DNA of 64,000 bases from Terriglobus roseus DSM 18391 (GTDB taxonomy: Bacteria; Acidobacteriota; Terriglobia; Terriglobales; Acidobacteriaceae), in the NCBI RefSeq assembly GCF_000265425.1, contig NC_018014.1, forward strand, positions 1,116,001-1,180,000, written 5' to 3'. Under the pieces are notes generated by a model that saw only the letters and a program-made list of their open reading frames with translations, was not told the DNA's origin and searched no databases. The position numbers were made by a program, and so were the translations under genes. Below, in pieces: positions 36,117 through 43,548 of the stretch (position 1 is its first letter; each line of letters starts with the position of its first letter).

Positions 36117-37361
36117 CTACCGGAACAGTAACGGTGTGAAGTCGATGAGGTCGTCGCGCCAGACCATCCAGGTGTGCATGCCGGGTGTTTCGCGGGTTTG
36201 CACGTTGCCTTTGATGTTGGTCTTGGCCCAGGTGGCAAAGGCACGGTTGACGGTGATCAAGCCATCCTCGGTCCCGCAGCTCTCCCAAAACAGCTTGAGC
36301 GGCTGTTGGGTCTTGGCTTTGGGGACGATCGTCTGGAAGCCCTTGTCGTAGTCGGCGGGTGTCAGTGGCGCGGAGCCGGGGATACGGGTGTCGCGCAGGT
36401 CCGGTGAGGTGACCGCCGAGGAGAAGGCGCCGACGTAGGCGAAGGTCTCCGGGTGGTTGAGGCCGGTGTAAATGCTGTGGCCGCCGCCCATGCTGAGGCC
36501 GGCGATGGCGCGATGGTCGCGGTCGCGTGCGATGTTGAGGCGCGCTTCGGCCATGGGGATGATCTCGTGCAGAAGCTGGTCGCTGTAGGCGACCTGGTTC
36601 TCCCAGATGAGGGAGCCCACACGGTTCCAGCCAGCCGTGACGATGTGCATGGTGCCGTAGCCCAGCGGCATGACGACGACCATGGGAACGATCTTGCCGT
36701 CGTGCAGCAGCGAGTCGAAGATCAGGTTTGCCTGTCCAGCCTCAACCCAGCCGTTGGCCGCGTCGCTGTAGCCGTGGTTCAGGTAGAGGACGGGGTACTT
36801 CTCCTTGCGCCTGGCGTCGTAGCCCGGGGGTGTGTAGATCCACATGTCGCGGTCGCCATTGTCGCCGTCATCGACCTTGACGAGCTTGGAGCGGTAGAGA
36901 ACGTGGCTGACTTCGCCATGCGGGATGTCCGTGCGGTCCCATGGCTTGGGCGCCTGCGCGGGCACGTGCGCGACGGTGGTGGGGCTGAGCAGGTTGGGGC
37001 GGACCGTGGCGTTGTGTGGATCGAGCGCGCGCTTACCATCGACGGCAAAGGTGTAGCCGTAGAACTCCGGCTGCATGGCTGGCGTGGACACTTCCCAGAC
37101 GCCGCCTGCGTTCTGCGAGAGGGGCGTTGGCTTCGCATTGCCTTCCACGGTTACGGTGACGGCCTTGGCTCCGGCGGCTTCATAGCGGAAGGTGATGGTG
37201 CCGTCGGGATGCACTTCCGGAGAGACGACGGGCGTTGCGGCGACCTGTCCCTGTGCTGCGGACGCACTTGCTGTGGCCTGAGCATGCATTCGGTTTTGAG
37301 AAGGAAAAATCGCTGTGGACAGGACGAAAGTTGCGCAAAACAGGCGGGACGTCGAACTCAT
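36117..37361 (-). CDS. Exported alpha/beta-hydrolase esterase (CE1/feruloyl esterase-like)
   Basis: A 414-residue secreted enzyme. A signal peptide of about 27 residues is followed by an immunoglobulin-like E-set module (about 45-125, starting SPEVHPDGTITFRYEAAGAK), then an esterase D/feruloyl-esterase-type alpha/beta-hydrolase domain with the nucleophile elbow GLSMGG and the oxyanion region LYLNHGYSDAANGW. The catalytic His is probably in GMHTWMVWRD. The E-set/CE1 arrangement is common in acidobacterial enzymes acting on acylated plant polysaccharides. Substrate is inferred only. The start is the ATG at 37361 with GAGG upstream. Confidence 0.86.
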   Translation of the reverse strand: MSSTSRLFCATFVLSTAIFPSQNRMHAQATASASAAQGQVAATPVVSPEVHPDGTITFRYEAAGAKAVTVTVEGNAKPTPLSQNAGGVWEVSTPAMQPEFYGYTFAVDGKRALDPHNATVRPNLLSPTTVAHVPAQAPKPWDRTDIPHGEVSHVLYRSKLVKVDDGDNGDRDMWIYTPPGYDARRKEKYPVLYLNHGYSDAANGWVEAGQANLIFDSLLHDGKIVPMVVVMPLGYGTMHIVTAGWNRVGSLIWENQVAYSDQLLHEIIPMAEARLNIARDRDHRAIAGLSMGGGHSIYTGLNHPETFAYVGAFSSAVTSPDLRDTRIPGSAPLTPADYDKGFQTIVPKAKTQQPLKLFWESCGTEDGLITVNRAFATWAKTNIKGNVQTRETPGMHTWMVWRDDLIDFTPLLFR

Positions 37362-37422
37362 GATGACCTCAAGGTTGGCTAAAGCACGCGGGACTATACT
37401 AACGCCGCAAGCGGGTATGTGA

Positions 37423-38481
37423 TTGGTGAACGGTCGCGTGGAACGAGAAGATGAACTGCCCGGGCCGCAGGTAAATAAGAGGCACGTAACGGATAGCCGT
37501 TCATTCCTGGAATGGATTGCGGGTCTTGCCAAGCGGGAGGGTACGTTCGGTCGCTCGTCCGTCGTTGCCCTGAACGCGCTGAAAAACATCCGGACCTTTC
37601 CTGCGATTTACAGGCTCGCGCGGATGGAACCTTTCGCTGCGGCTTTGCGCACCAACCCGCGGCTCATACTGCGTTGCCTTACGCAGGATTACCTGGTGCG
37701 TGGCTTCAGCGTGGGAGTGAGCGCACGTTGCTTTCTCTACCATCACCGGCGGCTACAGTTGGCGCTCTCGAGTAGTTTCTTACGGCGACTGACGATGGAT
37801 CAGGTCACGCTATTCGAGGTCCGCGATGAGGAGACACACGTGAGTGTGACCGTCGGCCAGACCAGGCCTCTCCATGACAAAGAAGGCGAACTGGACATGT
37901 ACCTGCGGGTGGAAGGAAAGCCCGTGTTCGTGCTGTCGTTCACGGTTGTTCCTGGCTGGGCTGCAGGATCAGCAGCACGCGAGGTGGTCCTGATCTCGCG
38001 CATGCAGGGCCTTGCGGGATGCTATCCGGAGATCAAGCTGGCGAGGAAGGTGCTGAAGGATGTCGCGCCGAATGCGCTATTGCTCGCTTGCGTGCAGGGC
38101 ATCGCGTTAGCGCTTGGCATCGAGGAGTTAGCCAGCGTCAATTCGTTTCAGCAGACTGCCTACCGTGACGAATATTCCGAGCGGCTACAACGGAATTATG
38201 AAGAGTTCTTCGGGGAGCTTGGAATTGAAAAGAACAATGCGGGATTTCTTGTGAGCGCGATCCCAATTCCCGAGAAGCCGATGGCCTGCATCAAGACGGG
38301 ACATAAGCTCAGGACCAAGGAGAAGCGTGCGATCAAACTTGCCGTGAGAACCGCTTGTTTCGAACTTGTTCGAGCGAAGGTGGTCGGTGAGCAGACGTCC
38401 TATGTTCGGCTGATCCAGCAGCGGTCCGAGGCTCGTCAAGCACCGCAAACTGATGGCTTGATGAGTAGCTTGCTGCAGTAG
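37423..38481 (+). CDS. VirK/YbjX (DUF535) family protein
   Basis: A 352-residue cytoplasmic protein matching the DUF535 pattern: the early HHRRLQLALSSSFLRRL, then LYRLSF-like VFVLSFTVVPGWAAGSAAREVVLISRMQG and a central ALLLACVQGIALALGIEEL. In enterobacteria VirK/YbjX proteins affect envelope stress and virulence, but their activity is unknown. The family is best known in Proteobacteria, so acquisition by transfer is possible; base composition here does not stand out by eye. The start is uncertain (TTG 37423, GTG 37426 or GTG 37438), with no clear ribosome site. Confidence 0.75.
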   Translation: MVNGRVEREDELPGPQVNKRHVTDSRSFLEWIAGLAKREGTFGRSSVVALNALKNIRTFPAIYRLARMEPFAAALRTNPRLILRCLTQDYLVRGFSVGVSARCFLYHHRRLQLALSSSFLRRLTMDQVTLFEVRDEETHVSVTVGQTRPLHDKEGELDMYLRVEGKPVFVLSFTVVPGWAAGSAAREVVLISRMQGLAGCYPEIKLARKVLKDVAPNALLLACVQGIALALGIEELASVNSFQQTAYRDEYSERLQRNYEEFFGELGIEKNNAGFLVSAIPIPEKPMACIKTGHKLRTKEKRAIKLAVRTACFELVRAKVVGEQTSYVRLIQQRSEARQAPQTDGLMSSLLQ

Positions 38482-38530
38482 GCGCATCTTTCCAGGCGAA
38501 CTGTTTGAAGAGGAAAGAAGCGCCTGCCAG

Positions 38531-39610
38531 TTACTCCTGGACAGGCTTCTTGTTCTGCTGTTCGCTGAGGGATTCGAGCTGGCGGCGCCAGTCGAGTTCG
38601 TCGACGAAGCCGCGTTTGGAGCGCCAGTCTTCCTTGACCTTGACGAAGAGTTCGAGGAAGACGCGGGTGTCGAGCAGGCTCTCGATCTCTTTGCGTGCGG
38701 CCGTGCCAATCTGCTTGAGCATGGTGCCCTGCTTGCCGATCAGGATGGCCTTCTGGCCTTCGCGTTCGACGAAGATGGCTGCGGCGATCTTCGTCACGGG
38801 CAGTTTTGGCGGCAGTGTGTCGGTCTTGCGCGGCTTGCGTTGCGGGCCGGGTTCTTCCCATGTTTCGATGACGACCGCCGAAGCGTACGGAACCTCTTCA
38901 CCGGTGTAGAGCAGGATCTTTTCACGGATGAGCTCGGCTGCGAGAAAGCGCATGGGCTGGTCGGTGAGCTGGTCTTCCGGGAAGTAACGCTCGCCCGCGG
39001 GCAGGCGTTCGACGACCTTGTCGAGCAGCGTGTCGAGGCCGTCTTTCTTGGCGGCAGAGATGAGGATCGTCTCGGCGAAGTCGTGCTTCGTGGACCAGTG
39101 TGTGATCAGCGGGAGCAGGTCTTCGCGCTTGACCAGATCGATCTTGTTGAAGACGAGCATGACCGGGCAGGTGACGTTGCGCAGCAGGCTGAGGGCGAAG
39201 GCGTCTTCTGCAGCGGAGAGTGCGCGCTTGTCTTCGCCTGGCGTGGGTGATTTGCCCTCGATGCGCGGCTTCGGCTCGTGAATGCGGTGGGTTGCATCAA
39301 CCAGGAAGAGGATGACGTCGCGGCCTTCGAGGGCGTCGTGGACCTCCTGCATCATGCGCTTGTCGAGCTGCGAGGACGGCTTATGAACGCCGGGCGTGTC
39401 GACGAGGACGACCTGTGCGGGTGGCAGTGCGGGCTGCGTTTTGCTCTTCGGCTTTGCCGGTTGTTCCAGAACGCCGAGGATGCGTGTGCGGGTGGTCTGC
39501 GCCTTGTGCGTCACGATCGCCAGCTTCTCGCCCAGCAGGGCGTTCAACAGCGTGGACTTGCCGGCGTTGGGCCGGCCGATGATCGAAACGAACCCTGATC
39601 GAAATGCCAT
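38531..39610 (-). CDS. era: GTPase Era, with extra Pro/Lys-rich insertions
   Basis: Ribosome-assembly GTPase for the small subunit: G1 GRPNAGKST, switch region KAQTTRTRILG, G3 DTPGVHK, G4 NKIDLV, and a C-terminal KH domain containing AILIGKQGTMLKQIG. The 359-residue length exceeds the usual 300. Three low-complexity insertions explain this: one after the switch (EQPAKPKSKTQPALPPAQ), one after FLVDATHR, and one before the KH domain (PGPQRKPRKTDTLPPKL). The ATG at 39610 is chosen because the protein then begins MAFRSGFVSIIGRPNAG as in homologues. It is divergent from the cupin gene. Confidence 0.95.
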   Translation of the reverse strand: MAFRSGFVSIIGRPNAGKSTLLNALLGEKLAIVTHKAQTTRTRILGVLEQPAKPKSKTQPALPPAQVVLVDTPGVHKPSSQLDKRMMQEVHDALEGRDVILFLVDATHRIHEPKPRIEGKSPTPGEDKRALSAAEDAFALSLLRNVTCPVMLVFNKIDLVKREDLLPLITHWSTKHDFAETILISAAKKDGLDTLLDKVVERLPAGERYFPEDQLTDQPMRFLAAELIREKILLYTGEEVPYASAVVIETWEEPGPQRKPRKTDTLPPKLPVTKIAAAIFVEREGQKAILIGKQGTMLKQIGTAARKEIESLLDTRVFLELFVKVKEDWRSKRGFVDELDWRRQLESLSEQQNKKPVQE

Positions 39611-39666
39611 CTGTCTAGTGTATGCTGCGCGGCAGTGCGCGCCCATGGGCCGCAGGAGGCATGACC

Positions 39667-40203
39667 GTGGAGTCGAACCGAATTACCGAAGCTGTTTTGC
39701 CGCCAGACGATCTTGCGCGGACGCTCGCGCTCACCATGGCGGACGCGCCCGGGTTGCAGCACATCGGGCTTGTAGGCGACACCTACACGGTGCTGCTCTC
39801 AGGCAAGGACACTGCCGGGAAGTTCTGCCTGATCGACATGCATATCCCGCCGGGCGGCGGTCCCGGACCGCATCGGCATGATTTCGAGGAGACGTTCATC
39901 CTTCTCGAAGGCGAGATGGCCGCAACCTTCCGCGGTGAGAAGACAACCGTCAAGGCAGGGCAGACGCTGCATATTCCGGCCAATGCGCCACACATGTTTC
40001 ACAATGCTTCCGATGCGAATGTGCGGCTGCTCTGCATCTGCGCGCCTGCCGGGCAGGAGGAGTTCTTCGCGGCGGTGGGTGTGCCGGTGGCGACGCGGAC
40101 CACAGCTCCGCCAAAGCCATCGCCTGAAGCGATGGAAGAGTTCAAGAAGAAGGCTGGCGAACTCGCACCGAAGTACCGGACAGAGTTGTTGAAGGAAGCC
40201 TAG
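39667..40203 (+). CDS. Small cupin-domain protein
   Basis: A 178-residue protein with one conserved cupin barrel. Motif 1 is GPHRHDFEETFILLEGEM and motif 2 is PANAPHMFHN, together giving the usual His/Glu metal ligands. The function could be sugar-phosphate or small-molecule binding or dioxygenation; nothing further can be said. A perfect AGGAGG lies 7 bases before the GTG at 39667, making this start better than the ATG at 39661 only one base from the site. It sits inverted between era and the CNNM gene, sharing a CTAG stop overlap with the latter. Confidence 0.8.
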   Translation: MESNRITEAVLPPDDLARTLALTMADAPGLQHIGLVGDTYTVLLSGKDTAGKFCLIDMHIPPGGGPGPHRHDFEETFILLEGEMAATFRGEKTTVKAGQTLHIPANAPHMFHNASDANVRLLCICAPAGQEEFFAAVGVPVATRTTAPPKPSPEAMEEFKKKAGELAPKYRTELLKEA

Positions 40204-41501
40204 TCTTCGCTGGGGTCGGGCGGCGGCAGCGTGCGGACGCGAACGCGTGTGACGAGCCGCGAGGTGGCTGCGAGGACGTCGATGTGCAGGCCGTCCGCCT
40301 CGATGACTTCACCCGGTAGCGGGATGTGGCCTGCGAGTTCAGAGACCAGGCCGCCGACGGTGCTGGCTTCGAGGTCCGTGCGCAGGCGCAGCGGTTCGCG
40401 CTCGTCTTCGTCGTTGGATTTGGAGAGCAGATCACGCAGGTGGTTCACGTCCATGCTGCCGGGGACGATGTAGGCTCCGTCGTCTTCGCGGATGGCCTCA
40501 GTGTCTTCGTCGTGCTCGTCTTCGATATTACCGACGATGGCTTCGATGAGGTCTTCGATGGTGACCAGTCCTGCGACCGTACCGTACTCATCGATGACGA
40601 TGCGCATGTGCTGCTTCTCGCTCTGCATCTCGCGCAGTAGCTCGTTGACTTTCTTCGGCTCCGGCACGAAGGCGGCGGGGCGCTGCATCTCTCGCACGGT
40701 CAGATTGCCGGCGTCCGTATCGGCGACCTGCAGCAGGTCGTGCGCGAAGGCGATGCCGGTGATCTCATCGACGGTGCCGTGATACACAGGCACGCGTGAG
40801 AAGGGATTGCCCTGCAGGACTGTCGTGAACTCTGCGAGCGTCATCTGTTCGGGCACGGCGAACATCTCCGGCCGCGGCGTCATCACCTCACGCACCACCA
40901 TGTCGCCAAACTCCACGACACTGCGTACGAGGGCGCGGTCACTCTCTTCGAGGATGCCCTCTTCTTCACCGGCCTCCAGCAGGGCATCGACGCCTTCGTC
41001 GGGATGGTCCTGGGTGGCTTCACTGTCGTGCTCGGCGAGCGATGCGATGGAGAGCAGAAGGCCGAGGAAGAGCGTGATGGGCAGCACGATGTAGAAGAGC
41101 GCCTGCAGGATGTAGCGGATGCGTGCCGTCCACTCACCGCGCGTGCGTGCGAAGAGCACCTGCGGCAGCATGCGGTCAAAGAGGATGATGATCAGTGCGA
41201 GTTCGGCGAGTGTCTGCGCGTAGAGCACCCACGTGCTGGTGCTGGCGGAGGTGAAGCGGCGCACGCCGAGGATGAGTGCGATCGATGCGAGCGACGTCTG
41301 CCGGAGGATGGACGCGGAGAGTGCCACGGAGTCGCGCGACAGGCCGAAGTGCGGCTCCATGCCGTCGACCCATGCGTCGAGATTGTCCTGATACTCGCGG
41401 GCGAGGAACTTGCCCATCTCGGAGTAGACGCGGTCGGCGTAGGCGGCCACCGTCAGGACGAAGAGGAGTCCTGCGATCAAGAGCACAGAGAGGAGGTTCA
41501 T
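40200..41501 (-). CDS. CNNM/CorC-type membrane protein with CBS pair
   Basis: A 433-residue protein with an N-terminal CNNM/DUF21-type transmembrane region (three or four helices within the first 170 residues), two CBS domains beginning MTPRPEMFAVPE, and a C-terminal CorC/HlyC transporter-associated domain (about 345-425). Homologues take part in Mg2+/Co2+ homeostasis, and CBS domains bind adenine nucleotides. It overlaps the ybeY stop by four bases, matching the phoH-ybeY-corC grouping of many bacteria. Direction of transport is not determined. Confidence 0.88.
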   Translation of the reverse strand: MNLLSVLLIAGLLFVLTVAAYADRVYSEMGKFLAREYQDNLDAWVDGMEPHFGLSRDSVALSASILRQTSLASIALILGVRRFTSASTSTWVLYAQTLAELALIIILFDRMLPQVLFARTRGEWTARIRYILQALFYIVLPITLFLGLLLSIASLAEHDSEATQDHPDEGVDALLEAGEEEGILEESDRALVRSVVEFGDMVVREVMTPRPEMFAVPEQMTLAEFTTVLQGNPFSRVPVYHGTVDEITGIAFAHDLLQVADTDAGNLTVREMQRPAAFVPEPKKVNELLREMQSEKQHMRIVIDEYGTVAGLVTIEDLIEAIVGNIEDEHDEDTEAIREDDGAYIVPGSMDVNHLRDLLSKSNDEDEREPLRLRTDLEASTVGGLVSELAGHIPLPGEVIEADGLHIDVLAATSRLVTRVRVRTLPPPDPSED

Positions 41502-42163
41502 CGTGCGGACCTTTTCTTGGCGGCTGCTTTCTTTGGGGTGGCTTTCTTTGCCGGCGCTTTCGTTGTTGCGGTCTTCTTCGCCATGGTCTTTTTCGTTGTG
41601 CCGGTTGCTTTGGCAGCGGTCTTAGTCCCAGGTTTCAAAGTCGGAACCCGGGGCACCCGCTTCTTCGGCTTGCCTGGCGCTTTGGTTTTTGCCGCTGCTT
41701 TTTTCGGGGCGTCGAGTGTTCGTTCGATGAGGCCCGCAGGTAGCTTCAACGCGGCGCGCAGTTCACTTTCGAGTGAGCGCATCTCGCCCTTGTCGGCTTC
41801 GTGGTCTTGGCCGGAGAGGTGCAGCACACCGTGCAGGATGAGGATGCGAAGTTCCTCGTCCAGGGTGTGGCCGTGTTCCGTGGCCTGGCGCGCTGCGGTC
41901 TCAACGGAGACGGCGAGGTCACCAGCGATGCCTTCGGCGTTGTCGCCGGCAGGGAAGCTGAGCACGTCCGTGGGTTTGTTCTTGCGGCGGAAGGTGCGGT
42001 TCAGCTCCTTCAGGCGTGCGTCGTCCGCAAGCAGTACGGTCACTTCGCCGCTCAGGCCTGCGGCCTTCTGGGCTTTCTTCAGAAAGCGTGCAAGGTCCGG
42101 CTTGCGCAGTGCAGCAAAGTCTGCGGCGCCGGTGCCGCTACTGGGAGGTTCGATGACGATCAA
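41498..42163 (-). CDS. ybeY: Endoribonuclease YbeY with a Lys/Ala-rich tail
   Basis: The core (about residues 1-150) is YbeY, an RNase needed for 16S rRNA 3'-end maturation and ribosome quality control. It has FRRKNKPTDVLSFP and the zinc motif HGVLHLSGQDH with the three His ligands. The last 70 residues are an unusual tail of Lys, Ala, Thr and Pro repeats (for example AKKTATTKAPAKKATPKKAA), like the C-terminal domain of histone H1. YbeY proteins are normally about 150-170 residues. The start is TTG at 42163, with GCGAGG upstream. An intrinsic terminator lies directly ahead of it, and corC overlaps its stop. Confidence 0.93.
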   Translation of the reverse strand: MIVIEPPSSGTGAADFAALRKPDLARFLKKAQKAAGLSGEVTVLLADDARLKELNRTFRRKNKPTDVLSFPAGDNAEGIAGDLAVSVETAARQATEHGHTLDEELRILILHGVLHLSGQDHEADKGEMRSLESELRAALKLPAGLIERTLDAPKKAAAKTKAPGKPKKRVPRVPTLKPGTKTAAKATGTTKKTMAKKTATTKAPAKKATPKKAAAKKRSAR

Positions 42164-42174
42164 TCAGCCTCGCT

Positions 42175-42215
42175 AGAAAAACAAAACAGGAGAGAACGTT
42201 GAAGTCCTCTCCTGT
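42175..42215 (-). terminator. Intrinsic terminator between phoH and ybeY
   Basis: On the minus strand, a 9-bp stem (ACAGGAGAG at 42215-42207, paired with CTCTCCTGT at 42194-42186) with a 12-nt loop is followed at once by TTTTGTTTTTC. It starts 25 bases after the phoH stop and ends just before the ybeY ribosome site, so it should stop most phoH transcripts. Confidence 0.85.
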
Positions 42216-42239
42216 GATGCTACCTTGTGCCGCTGCGAA

Positions 42240-43289
42240 TTACTGAGTTTTACGCGCGGGTGGCTGTGGCGGGTTGGCCGGAACTGCGCCGTCGATGGCA
42301 GGTTCCACCAGGCCCAGCGACAGTTGCTGTTCCTTCTGGTGCGAGTCATAGGCACGCACGATGCGCTGCACCAGGTTGTGGCGGACCACGTCCTTGTCCT
42401 CGAAGTGGCAGAAGGTCACGCCTTCTACACCGTTGAGAACGTTCAGTGCTTCCAGCAGGCCGCTGCGCTTTGGGTTGGGCAGATCGATCTGTGTGAGATC
42501 GCCCGTGATCACGGCCTTGGAGTTCATGCCGAGACGCGTGACGAACATTTTCATCTGTTCCTGGGTTGTGTTTTGCGCCTCGTCCATGATGATGAAGGCA
42601 TTCGAGAGGGTGCGACCGCGCATGAATGCGAGCGGCGCCACCTCGATGATGCCCTTCTCAAGGAAGTTGTCGACGCGCGCCTTATCGAGCAGGTCGTACA
42701 GCGCGTCGTAGAGCGGCCGCAGGTACGGATCGACCTTCTCCTGTAGCGACCCGGGTAGGAAGCCCAGGCGCTCGCCGGCTTCAACGGCCGGGCGAACCAG
42801 GATGATGCGTTCCACCTTCTTCGCCATCAGCGCAGAGGCTGCCATGGCGACGGCCAGGTAGGTCTTGCCGGTGCCGGCCGGACCGATGCCGAAGGTCATG
42901 TCGTTCTGTTCGATGCCTTCAACGTACTTCTTCTGGTTGGGCGAGCGCGGATTCACCATGCGCTTGACGCCGGTCGCCGTGCGCTGGCGGCCGCTGTCGA
43001 CGAGAGATTTCAGGCTGGATGCAGGATCGGCGATCGCCAGCTTGAGCAGTGCATGCAGCTCTGGTCCGGCCAGTTGCACACCGCCGCGGCGCAGTCCCTC
43101 GAAGTCCGCAAAGATGCGCTCAACGAGTGCTACCGCCTCCTGTTCCCCTTGGACCACCATGCCGTGCGATCGAAGATCGATCGTGACGCCAAGTTCTCTC
43201 TCCATCAACCTCAGGTTTTCATCGCGAAGACCGAACAACGCTTCTGTATTGGGCGTGATTTCGAGCGAGCTTTTAACCAACTGGGGCAT
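42240..43289 (-). CDS. phoH: PhoH-like ATPase
   Basis: A 349-residue P-loop protein related to E. coli YbeZ/PhoH and predicted to bind RNA as an ATPase partner of YbeY in rRNA processing. Walker A is GPAGTGKT, Walker B is [11 protein letters not shown], and GDLTQIDLP and [18 protein letters not shown] are family blocks. The N-terminal 110 residues form a KH-like region. A Pro-rich tail ends the protein. The ATG at 43289 has GGAGG only one base upstream; a TTG three codons on has a better spacing, so the exact start is unsure. Confidence 0.94.
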   Translation of the reverse strand: MPQLVKSSLEITPNTEALFGLRDENLRLMERELGVTIDLRSHGMVVQGEQEAVALVERIFADFEGLRRGGVQLAGPELHALLKLAIADPASSLKSLVDSGRQRTATGVKRMVNPRSPNQKKYVEGIEQNDMTFGIGPAGTGKTYLAVAMAASALMAKKVERIILVRPAVEAGERLGFLPGSLQEKVDPYLRPLYDALYDLLDKARVDNFLEKGIIEVAPLAFMRGRTLSNAFIIMDEAQNTTQEQMKMFVTRLGMNSKAVITGDLTQIDLPNPKRSGLLEALNVLNGVEGVTFCHFEDKDVVRHNLVQRIVRAYDSHQKEQQLSLGLVEPAIDGAVPANPPQPPARKTQ

Positions 43290-43489
43290 GCCTCCATGGG
43301 GCGGGGGTGCGTTGACTGCCGTTGAGTCTTAGACGGTTCGGAGTGGCCGAGCGATTCCTGCGGCGCGCTATTGCGCGGATGTCCGCGAAAGCGGACGGAA
43401 CCAGCGGCGGGATGGCGAAGGTCACCAAATCAGCTCGACTTGCGCAGAGAATAGCGCCCGCAATCGCCATCGTCAAGGAAACAACACAT

Positions 43490-43525
43490 AAAAAAATGGA
43501 CCGAAACCCGAAGGTCTCGGCCCAT
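43490..43525 (-). terminator. Rho-independent terminator of the TonB-dependent receptor
   Basis: Read on the minus strand, a 13-bp stem with two G-U pairs (43525-43513 and 43508-43496), tetraloop TTCG and a run of seven T (43496-43490). It begins 23 bases after the receptor stop. Confidence 0.9.
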
Positions 43526-43548
43526 GAGGGCAATGTTGCCAGTTGAAG

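Noticed and set aside
43335..43420. A tRNA-Ser/Leu-like D-arm phrase (GTGGCCGAGCG)
   Set aside because: No anticodon arm, no T-loop GTTCGAATCC and no acceptor pairing follow; it is a chance match.
43322..43546. A 74-residue plus-strand frame between phoH and the TonB receptor
   Set aside because: It overlaps the receptor terminator, has no ribosome site and shows no protein-like pattern.
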